Position numbers and translations under genes: made by a program. From contig NZ_QPIJ01000007.1 of NCBI RefSeq assembly GCF_003336665.1, positions 33,558 through 97,557 on the forward strand: a DNA stretch of 64,000 nucleotides. Reading direction: 5' to 3'. Positions 23,191-32,179 of the stretch are shown piece by piece (the stretch's first letter is position 1; each line of letters begins with the position of its first letter). Below the pieces are notes generated by a model. That model searched no databases, was not told where the DNA came from, and worked only from the letters and a program-made list of their open reading frames with translations. The DNA is from Vreelandella rituensis (lineage in GTDB: Bacteria > Pseudomonadota > Gammaproteobacteria > Pseudomonadales > Halomonadaceae).

Positions 23191-25066
23191 CCAGCGAATT
23201 CCTTGGCGTGGCCCTGAGTGGCAGATTGTCCCGGCTCGAAAAGCGGCGAAACGATTGAACCGGCATCTCTTTTGCCTGGTGTGGCGGCGGTTCTAGAAGC
23301 CGCTCGGCTACCGGCATGCCGCGATCCAGGCAGGCGGAAAAATGCCCCAGGACATTGGCTTCGGCGTATTCGACAGGCACCCCGAGCAAGGGCCAGGAGA
23401 GCGACCGGCTGGACAGTTGCACGACCAGCGTGGCCAGACTCAACCCCAGCCAGACGGGTAGCAGCCAGACTGCCGTATTGAGTGTCAACAGATAAAGCGC
23501 CACTGCCCATAGCATACCTGCCAGGCTGATCCAGCGAGTATGGCGCCAAGCTTCTCTCCAAGTGACGGTGCGATCGGTACGTTGCTGAGGAAGCCAGGTG
23601 ATGCTTCGGCCACTCAGCATCGCCAGCAGGAAAAAACTATGTAGCACCATCATGAGCGGAGCGATCAATACAGCGAAAGCACTTTCCAGAAGGGCATTCA
23701 CTGCCAGGCGCACACGGCCGCCAAAGGCCTGCGGACGTTGTATCAATGCCAACGACACACCGAGCAGTTTGGGCATCAATAATAAACTCAGCGTGATGCC
23801 CAGCAGAGTCCAGGCGTGAGGCGGAACATCTCGAACGGTCGCAGAGCCGGGCGTGGCAAAGATGATATCCACTTGATAGAACGCCACGATCAGCAGCCAC
23901 AGGAGGGAGGCCATATAACTGAAAGCCCCCAGCAGAAAATGCAGACGGTTCAATGGGTGCAGGCCTGAACCACCCAGCAGGCGCAAATGTTGCAGGTTGC
24001 CTTGTAACCAACGCCGGTCACGATTGGCGTAGTCGAGCAGATTGCCGGGCAGTCCTTCGAAACTTTCGCCCCAGTGGGTGTCGAGCAACACCTTCCAGCC
24101 GCCGCGCCTCAATAGGGCAGCTTCCACGAAATCATGGCTGAGCAGATAGCCGCCCCAGGGGGCCGGGCCGCTGAGGGTAGGCATGCCGCAGTGGGCCATG
24201 AAGGCATGGGTGCGAATGATGGCGTTATGGCCCCAGAAATTGGCGGCATCGCCTTGCCAGAAACTCTGCCCCACCGCCAACATCGGGCTATAAAGGGTGG
24301 CGGCGAACTGAACCATGCGGCCGAACATACTGCGCTGGCCGATGGGAATCGGTACGCTTTGAATCAGGCCCACATCCGGCTGGCGCTGCATTGCGCCAAT
24401 CATGCCTAACAGAGTGCGTCCGCCCATCAGGCTATCGGCATCCAACACCACAAAATAGCTGTAACGGCGTCCCCAGCATTCACAAAAATCCATCAGGTTG
24501 CCGGCTTTTTTTCCTTTGTTTTCATCTCTACGGCGATAGTGCACCCTAAGCTTTCCGGCCAGGCGTTGCTGCAATCCGGCGACCAGGGCTTGCTCCCGGG
24601 CAGCAATTTTCGGATCTTGGGTATCGCTCAACACAAACGCCTCGATATGCGCATCGACCGGCCCGTTCGCCTCTTCCAACAACGACAGGCAACTCGCTTC
24701 AAGACCGGCAAGCGTCTGTTCCGGTGGCTCGTTGTAAATCGGCATGATCAGGGCGGTGCGGCTAGATAACCGCGTGGAATCCGCCTCACCACGGCATGAT
24801 GTGGGCAAAAGCGTTATCGGGTCGCGCCTGGCCAGCATCAGCACAAATCCGATGACGGAGCTCCAGAATGCCACCGTCAACCAGCTGAAGGTAAGTGTGA
24901 ACAGCAACCAGGCGCCTACTTTCAGGGGTGTCAGCCCGACCTGTTGAATCAGTTGCCACATCATCAGGCTGCCAAGGGTGCTGCTGCCTAATGTGAGGAT
25001 GGCGAAAACAAGGCGGCGTGTGCCTTGCCAGGCAATGGCGGTAGCTGCGCGCTCAGTCGGAGACAT
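23183..25066 (-). CDS. opgH: Glucans biosynthesis glucosyltransferase H
   Basis: 627 residues. GT2 membrane glycosyltransferase of the MdoH/OpgH family: AFVLSDTQD, YFVVLDADSLMGGRTLLG (catalytic Asp), and NRDRRWLQGNLQHLRLLGGS, the RxxRW acceptor motif. Two transmembrane helices precede the catalytic domain and about five follow it. It polymerises the beta-1,2-glucan backbone from UDP-glucose and exports it to the periplasm. It overlaps opgG by 14 nt and fkbM by 8 nt. It is shorter than E. coli OpgH (about 850 residues), mainly lacking the long N-terminal cytoplasmic extension. Confidence 0.93.
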   Translation of the reverse strand: MSPTERAATAIAWQGTRRLVFAILTLGSSTLGSLMMWQLIQQVGLTPLKVGAWLLFTLTFSWLTVAFWSSVIGFVLMLARRDPITLLPTSCRGEADSTRLSSRTALIMPIYNEPPEQTLAGLEASCLSLLEEANGPVDAHIEAFVLSDTQDPKIAAREQALVAGLQQRLAGKLRVHYRRRDENKGKKAGNLMDFCECWGRRYSYFVVLDADSLMGGRTLLGMIGAMQRQPDVGLIQSVPIPIGQRSMFGRMVQFAATLYSPMLAVGQSFWQGDAANFWGHNAIIRTHAFMAHCGMPTLSGPAPWGGYLLSHDFVEAALLRRGGWKVLLDTHWGESFEGLPGNLLDYANRDRRWLQGNLQHLRLLGGSGLHPLNRLHFLLGAFSYMASLLWLLIVAFYQVDIIFATPGSATVRDVPPHAWTLLGITLSLLLMPKLLGVSLALIQRPQAFGGRVRLAVNALLESAFAVLIAPLMMVLHSFFLLAMLSGRSITWLPQQRTDRTVTWREAWRHTRWISLAGMLWAVALYLLTLNTAVWLLPVWLGLSLATLVVQLSSRSLSWPLLGVPVEYAEANVLGHFSACLDRGMPVAERLLEPPPHQAKEMPVQSFRRFSSRDNLPLRATPRNSLDD

Positions 25067-26675
25067 CGCTACCTCGCTTTATGCCGAGTGCGTCAAGCTC
25101 CTCCGGGTACCAGGTAAAGTGCCAGGTTTCACTCAGTGGGCGCCCGTGCAGCGCCAACCATAGCCGTATGTCGGCGGGCTCGTGAGAACTGTCGACACGA
25201 AAGCTGGCTCGCCAATCGCCGTTGGGCAAGCGGTGAACCTGAAGGTCGGACAGGTCGCCTTTCCCGGCCTCCAGCATCGCTTGTACCGGTTGCCCGGCCG
25301 ATAAACCGGAAAGCTGACCACCCTGAAAATCGATGATGAAGCGGCGTTGGGTAACGGGGTTGGCTTCTTGGCTTCCGGGAACGCCTGCCGAGCCTTGACG
25401 CGTACGCACGACCTTGGCCAGCATGGCTTGGCCAAGGTCGGGCTGGGCAAAGTCCGCATTGAAGGTGTGCGTCCTATAGCGGTAGTGGCGGCTATCGCCC
25501 GCCTGCATGGTAATGGCAGGCACCCAGTAGGCGACGATATTGTCATGGGTTTCATCCGGGGAGGGCAGTTCGACCAATTCGACGTGACCTTCCCCCCACG
25601 CCTCCAATGGCTCGACCCACTGGCTGGGGCGACGATGATAATGCGCCTCTCTATCCAGATAATGACTGAAACGCCGCTCGCGCTGCACCAGCCCAAAGCC
25701 CCCGGGAGAGGCATCCTGAAAGGCGGAAATGCGTGGCCTGCGTGGATTGTGCAAGGGATGCCAGATCCATTCGCCGTGCCCGGTTTGAGTCAGAAGCCCC
25801 TCGGAATCATGCACCCGAGGCCGAAAATCATCCGGCGGCGCGACACTGGTATCACCATGGGCAAACATGCTGGTAAGCGGAGCGACACCCAGCTTGTCGA
25901 TATCCCGGCGAGCGAACAGGTGGGCCTCGACGTCCACACGGCTCTGGTGGCCGGGTTGGATATCGAAACGATAGGCGCCGCTGAGCGAGGGGCTATCCAG
26001 CAGGGCCAATACCGTCATGTGGGTGTCCTCGGCCTGGGGTTTGACCAGCCAGAATTCACGAAACTCGGGAAACTCCTCGCCGCCGGGGGCGGCGGTATCG
26101 ATTGCCAGGCCACGGCCAGAAAGTCCATAGGCTTGGTTGCGTCCCACCAGGCGAAAGTAACTGGCGCCCAGAAACACCATGAATTCGTCGGCGTAGTCGA
26201 CATTATTGAGGGGGAAATGCAGACGAAACCCGGCATGGCCGGCACCGCTCAAGTCTTTCTCGAGCAGCTCGGCAGCGCCGTCGTCGTAGCGATAGAAATC
26301 GCTGGAGAACTCAAGCGGTGTGGCTTCGCCTTCCTCGATGAGAAACAGCTTCACCGGCGTTTGAAACAGAAAACCACTGTGAAACAGCTGTACCGAAAAC
26401 AGACTCTCATCTTTCCATATTGCCTGTGCCGGGTCGAAGCGAATCTGGCGATAACCATCGTAGTCCAGCGTTTGAAGCGCGGCAGGCAGCCTGGCTTGTG
26501 GGGACTGATAAGGAGCTTCAGCCAAGCGTTGCGCACGTTCGGTGAGTTGGGGAAAAAACGCCTTGGTATCGGCATTCACCACACCCGACAGCAGCAGGGA
26601 TAGCAGGGCCATGCTTGATGTACTTTTCAGTAACGGGCTTGTCAGCAAAGGGCTTGGCGGCCGCAAGAAGGGCAT
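25053..26675 (-). CDS. opgG: Glucan biosynthesis protein G
   Basis: 540 residues from ATG 26675 (AAGGA upstream), with a signal peptide (LKSTSSMALLSLLLSGVVNA). MdoG/OpgG features: YDGYRQIRFDPAQAIWKDES, LFHSGFLFQTPVKLFLIEEG, and FREFWLVKPQAEDTHMTVLA. OpgG is a periplasmic protein needed for branching or release of osmoregulated glucans. First gene of the opgG-opgH-fkbM operon. The 154-bp gap to the divergent gene at 26830 should hold the promoter. A long open frame on the other strand of this gene is a codon-composition shadow. Confidence 0.93.
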   Translation of the reverse strand: MPFLRPPSPLLTSPLLKSTSSMALLSLLLSGVVNADTKAFFPQLTERAQRLAEAPYQSPQARLPAALQTLDYDGYRQIRFDPAQAIWKDESLFSVQLFHSGFLFQTPVKLFLIEEGEATPLEFSSDFYRYDDGAAELLEKDLSGAGHAGFRLHFPLNNVDYADEFMVFLGASYFRLVGRNQAYGLSGRGLAIDTAAPGGEEFPEFREFWLVKPQAEDTHMTVLALLDSPSLSGAYRFDIQPGHQSRVDVEAHLFARRDIDKLGVAPLTSMFAHGDTSVAPPDDFRPRVHDSEGLLTQTGHGEWIWHPLHNPRRPRISAFQDASPGGFGLVQRERRFSHYLDREAHYHRRPSQWVEPLEAWGEGHVELVELPSPDETHDNIVAYWVPAITMQAGDSRHYRYRTHTFNADFAQPDLGQAMLAKVVRTRQGSAGVPGSQEANPVTQRRFIIDFQGGQLSGLSAGQPVQAMLEAGKGDLSDLQVHRLPNGDWRASFRVDSSHEPADIRLWLALHGRPLSETWHFTWYPEELDALGIKRGSDVSD

Positions 26676-26829
26676 GGACTCGCATCCTTGGAAATAATGA
26701 AAAATAACCCGGCGGTAAGGCGTGAATAAGTACAACAATAATTGTACGCTTGAACAGTAAAGTTCATTTTTGTCTAGCTTGCCAGAAGAAAAGCCTACCT
26801 TAGAGGATAGCCATGAACCAACGAACCCC

Positions 26830-28431
26830 ATGAAAAAATTGCTGATAATTACGCTGGCGCTCAATGCGATGCTATTGGCGCCGTTATGGTGGCGTTTCGG
26901 TGAGTTGTTTCCCCGGCTATTGGCTTGGGAGGCCTTGGGTGTGGCGGGGTTGTGCATGCTGCTGCCGCAACGTGGCATCGGCCTTGGGCTACGTATTGCA
27001 TTGCTTGTCTGGGTAATGCTGACGGTATTGATTGGGTTGGGAGACGCTGCCACACAGCAGGCATTCGGTCGCTCGTTGAATCTGTATCTGGATATTCCGC
27101 TGTTGCGTTCGGTATATCACCTTCTGGACGGCAACTTGGGCCGCTTCGCGGCAACCCTGCTGCTGATCATCGGCGCAGGTCTGATTGGCCTCGTAGCCTG
27201 GGCGATGTGGCGCTGGCTCTCTCCCACTCATCGCTACTCGTTGAGTGCCAGGTCGGGGCAGTTGGCCCTGGTATTGGTTGCCTTGAGCGGTTTGATGAGC
27301 GTATTGGAACTGGCGGGACAGCGACCGCTTGCCGTTGGGCGAACGCCCTTGCTTGACACCACCGGCTTTCAAATCGAACAAGTGGTGACGACGCATCATG
27401 CTCGCCAGGCGTTTCGTCAACGCCTGGCGGAAACACCGATCATGGCGCAACCTTTACCCGGGCTTGAGCAACGTGATGTATTGCTGGTGTTCATCGAATC
27501 CTATGGGGTGACGGCGATACAGGACCCGCGCTATCGAGACGCGGTCTTGCCCACCTTGCACGAGATGCGTGAGCGGCTGGAAGCCGCTGGACTGCATCTG
27601 GTCTCTGGCGTGCTCGAAGCGCCGGTGCGCGGCGGCCAGTCCTGGCTCTCTCACGCCACTACGCTCAGTGGGCTATGGATCGACAATCAACTCTGGTATC
27701 GGCTGATGCTGGAAAGCGATCAAAGCACCTTGGTGGACGATTTTCGTGCTACCGGCCAGCGTACCCTCAGTGTCATGCCGGCCATCACCATGGCCTGGCC
27801 GGAAGGCGAAGCCTACGGTTTCGATGAGATTCATGCCGCCTCCGACATCGACTACGCCGGGCCGCCGTTGAACTGGGTCACCATGCCCGATCAGTTCACC
27901 CTGGATTACTTTCAACGCCATCTACGTGAGCCTGGGCCGGTGTTTGCGCAAATTGCCCTGATCAGTAGCCATGCGCCTTGGACACCGATTCTCCCGGTGT
28001 TGGACGACTGGGAAATGATCGGTGATGGCGCGGTCTTCGCCCCTTGGGAAAATGCCGGCGATCCACCGGAAGTGTTGTGGCAGGAGATCGAGCGTATCCG
28101 CGATCATTACGCCTGGTCGGTGGATTACTCGCTCAAGGCGGCGGCACGCTGGGCCGAACGCGCAGCGAACAAGGACAGCCTGATCATTCTGATCGGCGAT
28201 CATCAGGCGGCACCCTTGATAACCGGCGAAAATTCCACCAATGGTGTGCCGGTACATATCATCAGCGGGGACGCCACACTGCTTGCCCCTTTTCTGGCGC
28301 ATGGCTTCGTGCCGGGCTCGGTACCGGAGGCCACAGACGATGCTCCCGGCATGCATCGCCTGCGACACTGGTTACAGCAAGCGTTCGGCGAACAGACACA
28401 ATCAGCCATCTCCGCAGGAGCAGCCCAATGA
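26830..28431 (+). CDS. Membrane-anchored alkaline-phosphatase-superfamily (sulfatase-like) protein
   Basis: 533 residues from ATG 26830. About five transmembrane helices fill the first ~180 residues (LLIITLALNAMLLAPLWWRF, FAATLLLIIGAGLIGLVAWA), then a periplasmic catalytic domain: DVLLVFIESYGVTAI, RGGQSWLSHATTLSGLW (likely nucleophile Ser/Thr region), ISSHAPWTPILP, and DSLIILIGDHQAA (metal ligands). The architecture is that of OpgB, LtaS and EptA. Divergent from opgGH, it may add phosphoglycerol or a similar group to periplasmic glucans. That is an inference from position. Its stop overlaps the manC start (ATGA). Confidence 0.75.
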   Translation: MKKLLIITLALNAMLLAPLWWRFGELFPRLLAWEALGVAGLCMLLPQRGIGLGLRIALLVWVMLTVLIGLGDAATQQAFGRSLNLYLDIPLLRSVYHLLDGNLGRFAATLLLIIGAGLIGLVAWAMWRWLSPTHRYSLSARSGQLALVLVALSGLMSVLELAGQRPLAVGRTPLLDTTGFQIEQVVTTHHARQAFRQRLAETPIMAQPLPGLEQRDVLLVFIESYGVTAIQDPRYRDAVLPTLHEMRERLEAAGLHLVSGVLEAPVRGGQSWLSHATTLSGLWIDNQLWYRLMLESDQSTLVDDFRATGQRTLSVMPAITMAWPEGEAYGFDEIHAASDIDYAGPPLNWVTMPDQFTLDYFQRHLREPGPVFAQIALISSHAPWTPILPVLDDWEMIGDGAVFAPWENAGDPPEVLWQEIERIRDHYAWSVDYSLKAAARWAERAANKDSLIILIGDHQAAPLITGENSTNGVPVHIISGDATLLAPFLAHGFVPGSVPEATDDAPGMHRLRHWLQQAFGEQTQSAISAGAAQ

Positions 28432-29864
28432 TTCAACCCGTGATTCTCAGCGGCGGCAGTGGCACGCGGCTATGGCCGTTATCACGCCGTGACTACCCCA
28501 AACAGTTTCTGCGCTTGACCGGTGAGTCCAGCTTGTTGCAGTTGACCCTGGTGCGTCTGGGTGGCCTGAATACGCTGCCTGCTATTGTCATCGGTAATCA
28601 GGCGCATCGTTTCCTGCTGGCGGAACAGTTACGCGAAACCGGGCATGCCGCACGGATAATGCTTGAACCGGAAGGGCGCAATACCGCTCCGGCAATTGGC
28701 TGTGCCGCTTGGTTTGCGTTGCAGGGCGGTGATGATCCCTTGTTGCTGGTGTTGCCCGCCGACCATCAGATTCGCGATACGGCGGCATTTCATGCCAGCC
28801 TAAAATCCGCGCAGCCGTTGGCCGAAGCTGGTTATCTGGTGACGTTTGGCGTGGTACCTGAGAGAGCCGAAACCGGCTACGGCTATCTCAAGTGTGGTGC
28901 GGTAGTGGGGAAGGGGTACGAGCTTGAGTGTTTTGTGGAAAAACCCGATCTCAGCCGCGCCGAGGCCTATCTGGAAGAAGGGGGCTATTTGTGGAATGGC
29001 GGTATCTTCATGTTTCGTGCCTCTGTCTACCTAAATGCATTGCAGCGTCTTCAACCGGACATGTATCGGGCCTGTGAGCAGGCCGTGGCATTAGCCAAGG
29101 AAGACCTGGATTTTTTGCGTTTAGATAGCCAGACGTTCTGTCAAAACCCTTCCGATTCCATCGACTATGCCGTCATGGAACCGCTGGCTTCCATTGAAGG
29201 TACAGAAGGCGTAAAAGGTGCTGCGGTGGTGCCGCTTGATGCTGGTTGGAGCGATATCGGAAGCTTTACGGCGTTGTGGGAAGTCAGTGACAAGAATGAG
29301 CTAGGCAATGCTACCGAAGGGAACGTCTGGACGATCGATAGCCGCAATCTTCTGGTGCGGGCCGAGCATCGCTTGGTGGCCACACTGGGGCTGGATGATC
29401 TGGTTATCATCGAAACATCGGATTGTGTTCTGGTGGCCAGGCGTGATCAAGGTCAACAAATCAAGACATTAATGACTGGGCTGGAACAAGCCGGGCGAGA
29501 AGAAGCTAGTCGTTCGGCACAGGTGCATCGCCCTTGGGGCAGCTTCACTGCAGTGGACCGTGGGCAGCGCTATCAGGTCAAGCATATCAGCGTGGCACCC
29601 GGTGGGCGGTTATCGTTGCAGCGTCATCATCATCGTGCCGAGCATTGGGTGGTGGTAAGCGGTACCGCCAAGGTCACATTAGGTGAAACTACCTTTCTGG
29701 TCAGCGAAAATCAGTCCACTTATATTCCCATCGGCGAAGTGCATCGACTGGAAAATCCGGGCAAGATTCCGCTGGAGCTGATTGAAGTACAGTCAGGCGC
29801 CTACTTGGGAGAAGACGATATTCAGCGCCTGGATGATGCCTATACCCGCCTGGACGATAAATAA
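28428..29864 (+). CDS. manC: Mannose-1-phosphate guanylyltransferase / mannose-6-phosphate isomerase
   Basis: 478 residues from ATG 28428, AGGAG upstream, overlapping the previous stop by 4 nt. N-terminal nucleotidyltransferase: VILSGGSGTRLWPLSRRDYP, LVLPADHQI, ECFVEKPDLSRAEAYL. C-terminal cupin isomerase domain: VHRPWGSFTAVDRGQRYQVK, LSLQRHHHRAEHWVVVSG. This is the bifunctional ManC/AlgA type, making GDP-mannose from mannose-6-phosphate for exopolysaccharide or lipopolysaccharide. No other GDP-mannose gene is adjacent. Confidence 0.94.
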   Translation: MIQPVILSGGSGTRLWPLSRRDYPKQFLRLTGESSLLQLTLVRLGGLNTLPAIVIGNQAHRFLLAEQLRETGHAARIMLEPEGRNTAPAIGCAAWFALQGGDDPLLLVLPADHQIRDTAAFHASLKSAQPLAEAGYLVTFGVVPERAETGYGYLKCGAVVGKGYELECFVEKPDLSRAEAYLEEGGYLWNGGIFMFRASVYLNALQRLQPDMYRACEQAVALAKEDLDFLRLDSQTFCQNPSDSIDYAVMEPLASIEGTEGVKGAAVVPLDAGWSDIGSFTALWEVSDKNELGNATEGNVWTIDSRNLLVRAEHRLVATLGLDDLVIIETSDCVLVARRDQGQQIKTLMTGLEQAGREEASRSAQVHRPWGSFTAVDRGQRYQVKHISVAPGGRLSLQRHHHRAEHWVVVSGTAKVTLGETTFLVSENQSTYIPIGEVHRLENPGKIPLELIEVQSGAYLGEDDIQRLDDAYTRLDDK

Positions 29865-29883
29865 AGGAATCGTCAGGTGCCTC

Positions 29884-30234
29884 TTACCACAGCCAGCTAT
29901 CCGGGCGGGCGGGGGGTTGCTGTTTGCGGATGGCCAGCCAGCCGAGTATGCAACGTACCGCTAGCCAGATGGCGAGTAACGGCCAAAGCAGTACGCCTAT
30001 ATAGATGATGCTCAGCACGAAGACGATGCTGGAGTACAGCATGCCGATCCAGAAGGTGCGGATCTGGTAGCGATAGTGCGTCTGCAACCAGGGGGCGGCA
30101 TCCTTGCGATAGACGTAGGCAATGATCACACCGATGAACAGGGTGAGGTTGGCGGTGAAAATGCCGGCCAGGTAAAGCCCATAGATAATCTGTGGTGTGC
30201 GGGTTTCATCGCGGGAAATGTACGTTTGAGACAT
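29884..30234 (-). CDS. Small DUF4870-like membrane protein (copy A)
   Basis: 116 residues with about three transmembrane helices (IIYGLYLAGIFTANLTLFIG, VFVLSIIYIGVLLWPLLAIW). The loop YVYRKDAAPWLQTHYRYQIR followed by TFW is shared almost residue for residue with the protein at 31215-31613, so the two are paralogues. This resembles the DUF4870/TIC20-like small membrane proteins of unknown function. It is in the same orientation as, and 25 nt downstream of, the acyltransferase gene. Confidence 0.75.
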   Translation of the reverse strand: MSQTYISRDETRTPQIIYGLYLAGIFTANLTLFIGVIIAYVYRKDAAPWLQTHYRYQIRTFWIGMLYSSIVFVLSIIYIGVLLWPLLAIWLAVRCILGWLAIRKQQPPARPDSWLW

Positions 30235-30258
30235 GGTTCTCTCGTTGGTGATACCGGC

Positions 30259-31209
30259 TCAGTAAAGCCGGAAAGAACGGTAATCGGGATGGCCTTGCTG
30301 TTCTTCGGCCACTTTGCGGTAGCGTTTGTATTCCCACTGATACTGAGCGGCATCCAAGGCAATGGCGGCCTCCACGCTGGCGTTGACGCCGGTGGCGGAT
30401 CCCCGCTCATCTTCGGCGTAGACACCTGAATCGGCATCGATGAAGTGAATCTCGAAGCCTTGACCCGGCACACGCTTGGCCACCCCCACGACGACACGCG
30501 CCTGGGTGCGCGCCACCAGTTTGGGGAGCAGGGTGGCGGTATAGGCATCGCGACCGAAAAAGGGAGCGAACACGCCACTGCCCCAGTCGGGCTCCTGGTC
30601 GGGTAGAATGCCGATCGCTTCACAGCGCTTGAGCGCCTTGAGCAAGGCGGCCACGCCACGCGGGTTGGTGGGTACCAACCTTGCTCCCATGCGCTCCCGG
30701 CCATGACGAATGACCGGGTCGAGCTGATGAATCTTGGGCGGTTCGTACATGGCGGTAAACGGGAAGTGACTGGAAAGCCAGAAATTGAGCACCTCCCAAT
30801 TGCCGAAATGCGGCGCCAGCACAATCACCCCGCGCCCCTCGGCACGCGCTCGATCGAGCTTGTCGCTTCCGTGAACCGCGATAATACTGGCTTCCACCCG
30901 TGCGGGGTCGGCCATCCAGGCATGGCCCAGCTCAAGCATGGTCGCGGCGGAATGTACCAGGCTTTGGCGTGCCAATCGGCGACAGGCGTTTTTATTCAGT
31001 TGGGGATAGACCACCCCCAGGTTGCGCTGGGTGATATTGCGTTCACGTTTGCTGAAACGATAAGCCAGGGGGCCGAGAATCTTGGCCAGGCGCCAGATGC
31101 GCATGAGCGGCCAGCCGGATAACCGGCGCCATAGCCAGGCAATACCCCCCGCCCGCGTAAAAAGCGGCACGGCAGCAGTTGTTTCAGGCGTCGGGTCGTG
31201 GTCTGCCAT
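30259..31209 (-). CDS. Lysophospholipid / lipid A acyltransferase, LpxL-HtrB family
   Basis: About 316 residues from ATG 31209 (a GTG at 31224 overlapping the upstream stop is the alternative). LpxL-family features: ERNITQRNLGVVYPQLN, GRGVIVLAPHFGNWEVLNFW with the HX4E catalytic pair, KALKRCEAIGILPDQEPDWG, and FAPFFGRDAYTATLLPKLVA. It transfers an acyl chain from acyl-ACP to a lipid A precursor or related lipid at the inner membrane. It lies between two paralogous small membrane-protein genes, probably in one operon of three. Whether it is LpxL, LpxM or an ornithine-lipid-type enzyme cannot be told. Confidence 0.85.
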   Translation of the reverse strand: MADHDPTPETTAAVPLFTRAGGIAWLWRRLSGWPLMRIWRLAKILGPLAYRFSKRERNITQRNLGVVYPQLNKNACRRLARQSLVHSAATMLELGHAWMADPARVEASIIAVHGSDKLDRARAEGRGVIVLAPHFGNWEVLNFWLSSHFPFTAMYEPPKIHQLDPVIRHGRERMGARLVPTNPRGVAALLKALKRCEAIGILPDQEPDWGSGVFAPFFGRDAYTATLLPKLVARTQARVVVGVAKRVPGQGFEIHFIDADSGVYAEDERGSATGVNASVEAAIALDAAQYQWEYKRYRKVAEEQQGHPDYRSFRLY

Positions 31210-31214
31210 AGGCG

Positions 31215-31613
31215 TTACAGCCACCAGGTGGTCAGGTTAGCGGGTGCTTGCCGTCGTTGCAGCCCCTTGATTCCCTTGACGCAACGTATCACCAGCCATA
31301 CCACGGCAATCAACCAGGTGAGAAAGCCAACCAGTATCAAGGTCAATAAGGCGGAAACCGAAAAGTAAAGCAACGACAGCCAGAACGTTCGAATCTGGTA
31401 ACGGTAGTGGTCATCGAGCCAGCTGGGGCCGTCGCCACGGTAAACATAGGCAATCACCACACCGAGAAGCGATGTCAGCCCGCCGGTGGCAATGCCGGCA
31501 AGCTGCAGGGCGTAGCCCACAATCGCAATGGTAGTGTCGGGGGAACGCCGCTGCTCGGCAACAGCATGATCATGGGTATTGCTGAGGTTGTCCGGCGTTG
31601 CATCGTCATTCAT
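31215..31613 (-). CDS. Small DUF4870-like membrane protein (copy B)
   Basis: 132 residues from ATG 31613 (AGGA upstream). The N-terminal ~30 residues are hydrophilic; then three helices, with YVYRGDGPSWLDDHYRYQIR followed by TFW matching copy A. It starts the small operon: its TAA is 6 nt before the acyltransferase ATG. Function unknown. The strongly conserved HYRYQIRTFW loop between helices suggests a shared partner or ligand on one face of the membrane. Confidence 0.75.
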   Translation of the reverse strand: MNDDATPDNLSNTHDHAVAEQRRSPDTTIAIVGYALQLAGIATGGLTSLLGVVIAYVYRGDGPSWLDDHYRYQIRTFWLSLLYFSVSALLTLILVGFLTWLIAVVWLVIRCVKGIKGLQRRQAPANLTTWWL

Positions 31614-31754
31614 ACACAATCCTGGTCACAGACGAGTTGAGCCGCTGCAATCGAGCCCGGTGGCTCAAAGAATGGCTGATGGAGTGACTGAGAGTCGCGG
31701 CTGCAAAAGTGATTGAAAGAGCGGCCATGATAACGTGGGTGGCCTGGCTTGGCA

Positions 31755-32135
31755 TCAACGTGCAGGGCGGCAGATTTCCAGGAGATTGCCGTCCGGGTCG
31801 CGCAGATAGATCGATTCAATCGGGCCTGTCGCGCCTTGGCGGGCTACCGGGCCGAGTTCGATCTCGATATTCAATGCTTCCAGGTGCTGCTGAAATTCTT
31901 CCAGAGGCAGCTGGCAGCGCAGGCATAGATCAAGACTGCCGGGGGTCGGGGTGGCGGATATCGGAGCAATGTCGGTATCCGTCTGGTGCAAGCGCAGGGC
32001 GGTATCGCCGAGCAAGAGGTCGACCCGCTGGGTATCGCGATAGCGCACTTCCAGTCCCAATACGCGGGAATAGAAGTCCACCGCGCGCCCCATGTCGGTA
32101 ACGGTAACGACAAGATGATCCAGACCTGAGAGCAT
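31755..32135 (-). CDS. VOC / glyoxalase-family protein
   Basis: 126 residues from ATG 32135, with AAGGAAGTAGGA upstream. Two beta-alpha-beta-beta-beta modules: LDHLVVTVTDMGRAVDFYSR (metal His) through RLHQ, then LDLCLRCQLP through SIYLRDPDGNLLEICRPAR (metal Glu). Members include glyoxalase I, fosfomycin resistance enzymes and dioxygenases; the sequence resembles VOC family virulence/YwbC-like small proteins, and the substrate is not clear. Single gene, divergent from the methyltransferase at 32180. Confidence 0.85.
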   Translation of the reverse strand: MLSGLDHLVVTVTDMGRAVDFYSRVLGLEVRYRDTQRVDLLLGDTALRLHQTDTDIAPISATPTPGSLDLCLRCQLPLEEFQQHLEALNIEIELGPVARQGATGPIESIYLRDPDGNLLEICRPAR

Positions 32136-32179
32136 TCCTACTTCCTTAACAGATAATCGTGAGCCAAGAGAATACGACG

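Noticed and set aside
25347..26603. 418-codon + strand frame opposite opgG
   Set aside because: Antisense to a clear opgG; no family features.
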